This document shows, piece by piece, positions 21,452 to 24,764 of a stretch of 24,764 nt of DNA. Origin of the DNA: a virus. Under the pieces are notes generated by a model. The model was not told the origin of the DNA and searched no databases. It saw nothing but the letters and a program-made list of their open reading frames with translations. Each line of letters opens with the position of its first letter. Within the stretch, counting starts at the first letter, position 1. Location of the stretch: positions 1 to 24,764 of IMG/VR virus record IMGVR_UViG_3300045996_002565, one strand, 5' to 3'. Made by a program: the position numbers and the translations under genes.

Positions 21452-22045
21452 CTAAAGCCCCTTCCACCAGCGGACGCTGGTCCGGTCTTCTGGTTCGCCG
21501 TCGTCTATCCGGGCACCCCACCGCTCGACCGCGGCCGCGGCGAGCTCACGCTCTTCCGTGGACATCTTCGTTGTGATCCAACGCCACTTCCCGTGGAGCC
21601 ACACGTCGCCCCACGCCGCGTCCTCAGTGGCCCGGGCCTCCTCAAGCGCAGGGTCCGGGTCTGGGACCACCGCGGCCCGTGACTCCCAACCGTTACGGTG
21701 CGCGTCGCGGTACAGCTCGTCGACGACCTCGATCGGATCGGCCAACGCCCCGTAAGCACCGAACAGGTCCAGCGCCCGTTCCGCCCATTCCTGCGGCGCG
21801 GTCGGCTGCTCGTCGCTCGCCGGCGCCAGGGCCAGGCCCCGCTCGGCGAGCATCTGCCGGAAGCCGGGGCTGTGGATCGCGTCGAACAGCGCGTCGGCCA
21901 TGACCTCCATCAGCGAGTCGTGGAGCACGTCGCGCAGCGGCGCGGTGGCCGGGTCTTCCGACCGGGCGTCGACGACCCGGCGCGCCCGACGGTCGTGGCG
22001 CTGCTGCTCGCGCTGGCGCGCGAGCTCCGCGTCTTCTCTGCTCAT
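21452..22045 (-). CDS. Hypothetical protein
   Basis: The protein is 197 aa. ATG 22045 forms an ATGA overlap with the stop of the preceding two-TM gene and has GGGGG eight bases upstream. The start is highly charged and helical (SREDAELARQREQQRHDRRA). A helical middle follows (VLHDSLMEVMADALFDAIHS, WAERALDLFGAYGALADPIE), then a Trp-rich end (WGDVWLHGKWRWITTKMSTE, RTSVRWWKGL). No known motif is visible. It is part of the tightly packed leftward operon, with a two-base gap to the next gene. Confidence 0.6.
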   Translation of the reverse strand: MSREDAELARQREQQRHDRRARRVVDARSEDPATAPLRDVLHDSLMEVMADALFDAIHSPGFRQMLAERGLALAPASDEQPTAPQEWAERALDLFGAYGALADPIEVVDELYRDAHRNGWESRAAVVPDPDPALEEARATEDAAWGDVWLHGKWRWITTKMSTEERELAAAAVERWGARIDDGEPEDRTSVRWWKGL

Positions 22046-22254
22046 GGCCGCTGCCCCCGGTGCAGGTAGAAGACGATGGCCACGAACCCGGCGCACAGCA
22101 TCGCGCGCTCGAGCGCCCGTACCTGCTGGCCGCCGACCAGAGCGACGGCGGTCATCATGGCGTTCCAGGCCGCTGCCACGGTCGCCCCCATCACGAACCA
22201 GCTGAACGGCTCCTGGGCGGGCGGCCTGGCCGGCCGCTTCCTCTTCGGCCTCAT
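22042..22254 (-). CDS. Small two-TM membrane protein
   Basis: The protein is 70 aa, with ATGA overlaps at both ends of the gene. A very basic N-terminus (RPKRKRPARPPAQEP) should stay in the cytoplasm. Two hydrophobic segments follow at ~16-40 (FSWFVMGATVAAAWNAMMTA) and ~50-65 (AMLCAGFVAIVFYL). The family is unknown. Small membrane proteins encoded among early or middle phage genes are often exclusion or host-membrane factors, but here that is only a possibility. Confidence 0.55.
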   Translation of the reverse strand: MRPKRKRPARPPAQEPFSWFVMGATVAAAWNAMMTAVALVGGQQVRALERAMLCAGFVAIVFYLHRGQRP

Positions 22255-22460
22255 GACTGTGACCGCCCCGGAGCCGGGGCGGCACCATCGGCCTGGTCGT
22301 ACGCGGTGTGGTCCTGCTCGATCCGGTCGACCTTGACGTAGAACGTGGCCAGGTCAGCCATTCCGGCGTCGCCTTCCTCGGTGACCAGGTACGTCTGGAG
22401 GAGTCGGTGGAGCGCGGCCGCCTCCCGAGGTGTGACGGCGACCCGCGTGCTGGTGCTCAC
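22251..22460 (-). CDS. Small hypothetical protein
   Basis: The protein is 69 aa. GTG 22460 overlaps the previous TGA (GTGA) and its own TGA overlaps the next ATG. It is probably helical: TPREAAALHRLLQTYLVTEE, then ADLATFYVKVDRIEQDHTAY, and a disordered Ala/Pro-rich end. Length and overlaps fit a real gene in a coupled operon. No function can be assigned. Confidence 0.5.
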   Translation of the reverse strand: MSTSTRVAVTPREAAALHRLLQTYLVTEEGDAGMADLATFYVKVDRIEQDHTAYDQADGAAPAPGRSQS

Positions 22461-22930
22461 CGCGGCCGTCCCGGCATCAGGGCGGGCAGCTCGCCGCTGG
22501 CGTACGCCTGCTCGATGTTCGGGACGACCAGGTCACCGACGGTCCGCCCGTTCGGGAGCAGCACGTGCATGCCGAACTCCTGCTCGAACGTGACGACGCC
22601 GGACTGCACCGCGACGAGCTTCGCCTTGAGGATCAGCAGCAGGGCACGCCAGCTCTCCCGGGTGGCCTGCTCCCACGCCGCCTCGGCCGACGCCTTGGTC
22701 CGGACCCGGCGCGACGACGGCGTAAGCCGGAACTGCGGGTCGCCGCGGTCGGGAAGCGGCAGCCGGAACAGCACCTGCAGGTTCCGGATCGTGAACGCGA
22801 TCGTCGCCTGCCCGTTCACCCAGCCGTAGGCGAACTCGTTCGCGCCGAACCGGACCAGGGTCCGCTCGATCTCGGCGCGGGTCTTCTCCGACGACACCGA
22901 CGTGCCGCTCGCGTATCCGGATGCAGCCAT
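22457..22930 (-). CDS. Conserved actinophage protein of unknown function
   Basis: The protein is 157 aa. ATG 22930 starts three bases after the DUF5131 stop codon; the site before it is weak, so translation is probably coupled. Motifs include SSEKTRAEIERTLVRFGANE, then GQATIAFTIRNLQVLFRLPL, a central SAEAAWEQATRESWRALLLI helix, and KLVAVQSGVVTFEQEFGMHV with LLPNGRTVGDLVVPNIEQAY near the end. I recall this layout (R-x-E-I-E-R-T-L ... F-x-I-R-x-x-x-F-x-L-P-L ... W-R-A-L-L-L ... L-P-x-G-x-T-V-G) from many actinobacteriophage genomes, where it is uncharacterised. The phage-family match is from memory. Confidence 0.65.
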   Translation of the reverse strand: MAASGYASGTSVSSEKTRAEIERTLVRFGANEFAYGWVNGQATIAFTIRNLQVLFRLPLPDRGDPQFRLTPSSRRVRTKASAEAAWEQATRESWRALLLILKAKLVAVQSGVVTFEQEFGMHVLLPNGRTVGDLVVPNIEQAYASGELPALMPGRPR

Positions 22931-22932
22931 TC

Positions 22933-24051
22933 TCACCACGTCCCGAAGCCGGGGAACTGCTGCCACATGACGCCGTCCAGGTCGTGCCCGGCCTTGCCCT
23001 TACCGACCTTCGCCGCGAACGTGTTGTCGTCGAGCATGACGCCGCCCTTGGTGACGTCGCCCGCGCGCAGCGGCCGGAGGGTGGCGTCGCGCATCGTGCC
23101 GGACGGGCCGGGCTCGCGGATCGCGGCCGCGGTGAGCCCGCCGGTCGGGTGCTGGAACATGCGGCCGCCGGCGTACGCCGCGTTGTCGACGACCGAGACG
23201 GCCCGGTACTCGCCGTGCTGCTTGAAGAAGAACGGGACCTCGGCGATCAGGCACTGGTCGCGCAGGCTGCGGAACCAGTCCGGGTGGGCCGGGCGGGCGT
23301 CGCGGCCGGACTCGCCGCCGGTGACGACCCAGTCCAGGGCGCGCCAGCAGCCGATGTCGATGCAGCTCTGGCGGTGGTGGTCGCAGGGCTCGGGGTCCCA
23401 CAGCTCGATCGGGCCGAGCAGAGGTTCGGCGGAGATCCAGCGGACGGCGGCCGGGGTGTCGAGCAGGGCGGGGATGCGCAGCAGCGCGGTGGCCTGGTTC
23501 TCGACGGAGACGCCGAGGCGGACGTTCGGCAGCGGCCAGGGCCGGACCGGGCGGCGGCTGTCCTCGTCGTCGGCGCGGATGGTCAGGTCGACCATCTTGA
23601 GGGCGACCTCGTGCCGGAAGGCTTCGCTGTTGAGCAAGGACTTCATGCGCCCGTGCCGCTTGGTGGTGATGATGAACGTGTGCTGCGGGCAGAGCGCGAA
23701 GACGGCGAACTGCAGGGCGATGAAGGAGTCCGGGGCGTTCTTGTGGAACAGGTCGCCCATCGACGGCACGAAGTAGGTGGTCGGCTTGCGCCGGCCGAGC
23801 GGTTCGACGGCGCGCTCGGGCAAGACGTTCACCCGGCCGGACCATTCGGTCTTGCCGTTGCGGCGGACGGTCAGGCCCTCGTAGGCGGCGGCGACCTTGG
23901 CGTTGGGGTTGCTGGCGCGGATCCGGGCGATCGGGATCGGGTAGCAGTTGTCGCAGCCGGAGGAGACCGGCTCGCATCCGGTGACGGAGTTGAGGGTCTG
24001 CCCGGGGGTGAGGTCGGGGTTGCGGACCCACTCGATGGATGTGGTCGACAT
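22933..24051 (-). CDS. DUF5131 / phage Gp37-Gp68 family protein, radical-SAM-like
   Basis: The protein is 372 aa; ATG 24051 shares one base with the TGA of the gene before it. Family hallmarks are all present: an N-terminal SIEWVRNPDLTPGQTLNSVT leading to G-C26-EPVSSG-C33-DN-C36-Y, the Cx6CxxC cluster expected to bind an iron-sulfur centre; FVPSMGDLFHKNAPD; TFIITTKRHGRM; NVRLGVSVENQ; RWISAEPLLGPI; DWVVTGGESGRDARP; and PFFFKQHGEYR. It ends with HDLDGVMWQQFPGF. Length and motifs suggest an intact protein. The reaction is unknown for the family; a radical-SAM-like modification of nucleic acid or protein is the usual guess. An extra C223/H225/H226/C230/C235 group might bind a second metal. Confidence 0.85.
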   Translation of the reverse strand: MSTTSIEWVRNPDLTPGQTLNSVTGCEPVSSGCDNCYPIPIARIRASNPNAKVAAAYEGLTVRRNGKTEWSGRVNVLPERAVEPLGRRKPTTYFVPSMGDLFHKNAPDSFIALQFAVFALCPQHTFIITTKRHGRMKSLLNSEAFRHEVALKMVDLTIRADDEDSRRPVRPWPLPNVRLGVSVENQATALLRIPALLDTPAAVRWISAEPLLGPIELWDPEPCDHHRQSCIDIGCWRALDWVVTGGESGRDARPAHPDWFRSLRDQCLIAEVPFFFKQHGEYRAVSVVDNAAYAGGRMFQHPTGGLTAAAIREPGPSGTMRDATLRPLRAGDVTKGGVMLDDNTFAAKVGKGKAGHDLDGVMWQQFPGFGTW

Positions 24052-24743
24052 CAGCGCACCTCGTCCATCTCGACGATGCCGTACGGGTTGATCGTGGACT
24101 GCAGCTGGTCAACCGTGTTGGTAACGATCAGGTGTCCACGTTCGTCGATATCGCGTACGTGCGCGGCGAGTCGCACGCCGTTGTCCAGGAACATCCAGTA
24201 CGTACGGCCCAGCATCGCCGCCTTGTCGGCCGGGTCACGCAGGTCGATCGTCTCGAAGACCATGTCGTCGCGGCCGATGATCACGGGCGCTCGAAGGTCG
24301 TTACTGAACGCGTGCAGATAGCTGTAGGGCTCAGGGATCCAGCCGCCGGGCGGCAGCAGCGCGAGGATGCGCTCGCCGGACCGGAACGCGCGGACGTCGC
24401 CGTTGGCGACGTCGTGCAGGATCCGGCCGAAGTGCCAGCGGTCCACGCCGCTGGTGAGCGACACGCCCGGGGTGCCCATGACCGTCTTCCGGGCATGGGC
24501 CAGGTCGAGGCCGTCGAGGCGGCTCGTGTCGGCCGGCATGTCGAGGTGGCGGGGCAGCACGACGGGGTTGATCTCGGCGCCGGTGGCGGTCGTGGCGCCG
24601 GTGCCGGCGAGTCGGTAGAGGTGGGTTCCGGGGTCGTTGAACCGGCCCATGATCTGCACGACGATGCCGTCGTAGAGCTGGCGGGTGGAGACGCACATCC
24701 CTTGGATGAGGTCGCCGAGGTTCGGGAGCTTGTGGTCGGACAT
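24051..24743 (-). CDS. Hypothetical protein, first visible gene of the leftward operon
   Basis: The protein is 230 aa, ATG 24743 after a strong GGAAGGGAAG site. It is a mixed alpha/beta protein with GMCVSTRQLYDGIVVQIMGR, FNDPGTHLYRLAGTGATTAT, a helical DRWHFGRILHDVANGDVRAF segment, LLPPGGWIPEPYSYLHAF, and MVFETIDLRDPADKAAMLGR. No catalytic motif or family is recognised. Its stop overlaps the start of the DUF5131 gene, suggesting the two are made together. Only 21 bases remain to the right edge, so the promoter and any upstream genes are not visible. Confidence 0.65.
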   Translation of the reverse strand: MSDHKLPNLGDLIQGMCVSTRQLYDGIVVQIMGRFNDPGTHLYRLAGTGATTATGAEINPVVLPRHLDMPADTSRLDGLDLAHARKTVMGTPGVSLTSGVDRWHFGRILHDVANGDVRAFRSGERILALLPPGGWIPEPYSYLHAFSNDLRAPVIIGRDDMVFETIDLRDPADKAAMLGRTYWMFLDNGVRLAAHVRDIDERGHLIVTNTVDQLQSTINPYGIVEMDEVR

Positions 24744-24764
24744 GCTTCCCTTCCTGCTGGTCTG

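Noticed and set aside
22921-24321. Long + strand frame opposite the DUF5131 gene.
   Set aside because: The - strand carries all DUF5131 motifs with an intact length; the + frame has no motif and looks like antisense sequence.
1-24764. CRISPR arrays, insertion sequences, rRNA, attachment sites or a phage origin.
   Set aside because: No regularly spaced direct repeats, transposase, rRNA-like sequence, integrase or obvious core duplicate was seen by reading; absence was not confirmed by computation.

Overview
The window is a piece of a tailed bacteriophage (or prophage) genome from a very GC-rich actinobacterium. Codon third positions are almost all G or C, GTG starts are common, and ribosome-binding sites are strong GGAGG types. 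The tail proteins, the PGRP-type amidase and the GH46 chitosanase-like tail domain all fit a siphovirus (long non-contractile tail) of Streptomyces or a related filamentous actinomycete. The exact host cannot be fixed from this sequence. No integrase, replication gene, capsid gene or terminase is present, so lifestyle is undecided.

Left to middle (1-16425, + strand) is the virion morphogenesis block in canonical order. It opens with the 3' part of a lectin-like, repeat-rich structural protein. Next come the head-tail connector genes: an Ig-like/adaptor fusion, a stopper-like protein, a gp10-like neck protein and a tail terminator. The major tail protein follows, then a small unknown protein, two tail assembly chaperone ORFs, a 1766-aa tape measure protein with a C-terminal M15-like peptidase, a distal tail protein, a Gp37-like hub protein, a baseplate/fibre protein and a tail-tip protein with a GH46-like domain. 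Strong hairpins sit before and after the major tail gene and after the tape measure gene, probably setting the relative expression of these late genes.

The lysis region (16516-19395, + strand) encodes four consecutive membrane proteins, the last being the best holin candidate, and an N-acetylmuramoyl-L-alanine amidase endolysin. A classic rho-independent terminator (18014-18044) splits the region in two. The endolysin gene appears to carry an internal start that would yield a free C-terminal domain.

Two back-to-back hairpins (19405-19478) mark a convergent junction. From the right edge down to 19487 runs a leftward operon of nine tightly packed genes, five of whose eight junctions are overlaps of 1-4 bases. 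Only one has a recognisable family: a DUF5131 / phage Gp37-Gp68 protein with a cysteine cluster. Another (157 aa) looks like a widespread conserved actinophage protein. The rest are hypothetical, including a two-TM peptide and a small zinc-ribbon protein. The promoter of this operon must lie beyond the right edge; I saw no convincing sigma-70-type promoter inside the window.

The observations most worth following are: the GH46-like tail domain whose catalytic positions look substituted; the duplicated chaperone G domain with a possible +1 shift at GGG-TAA; the internal start in the endolysin; the head-region lectin/repeat protein; and the DUF5131 operon of unknown function.
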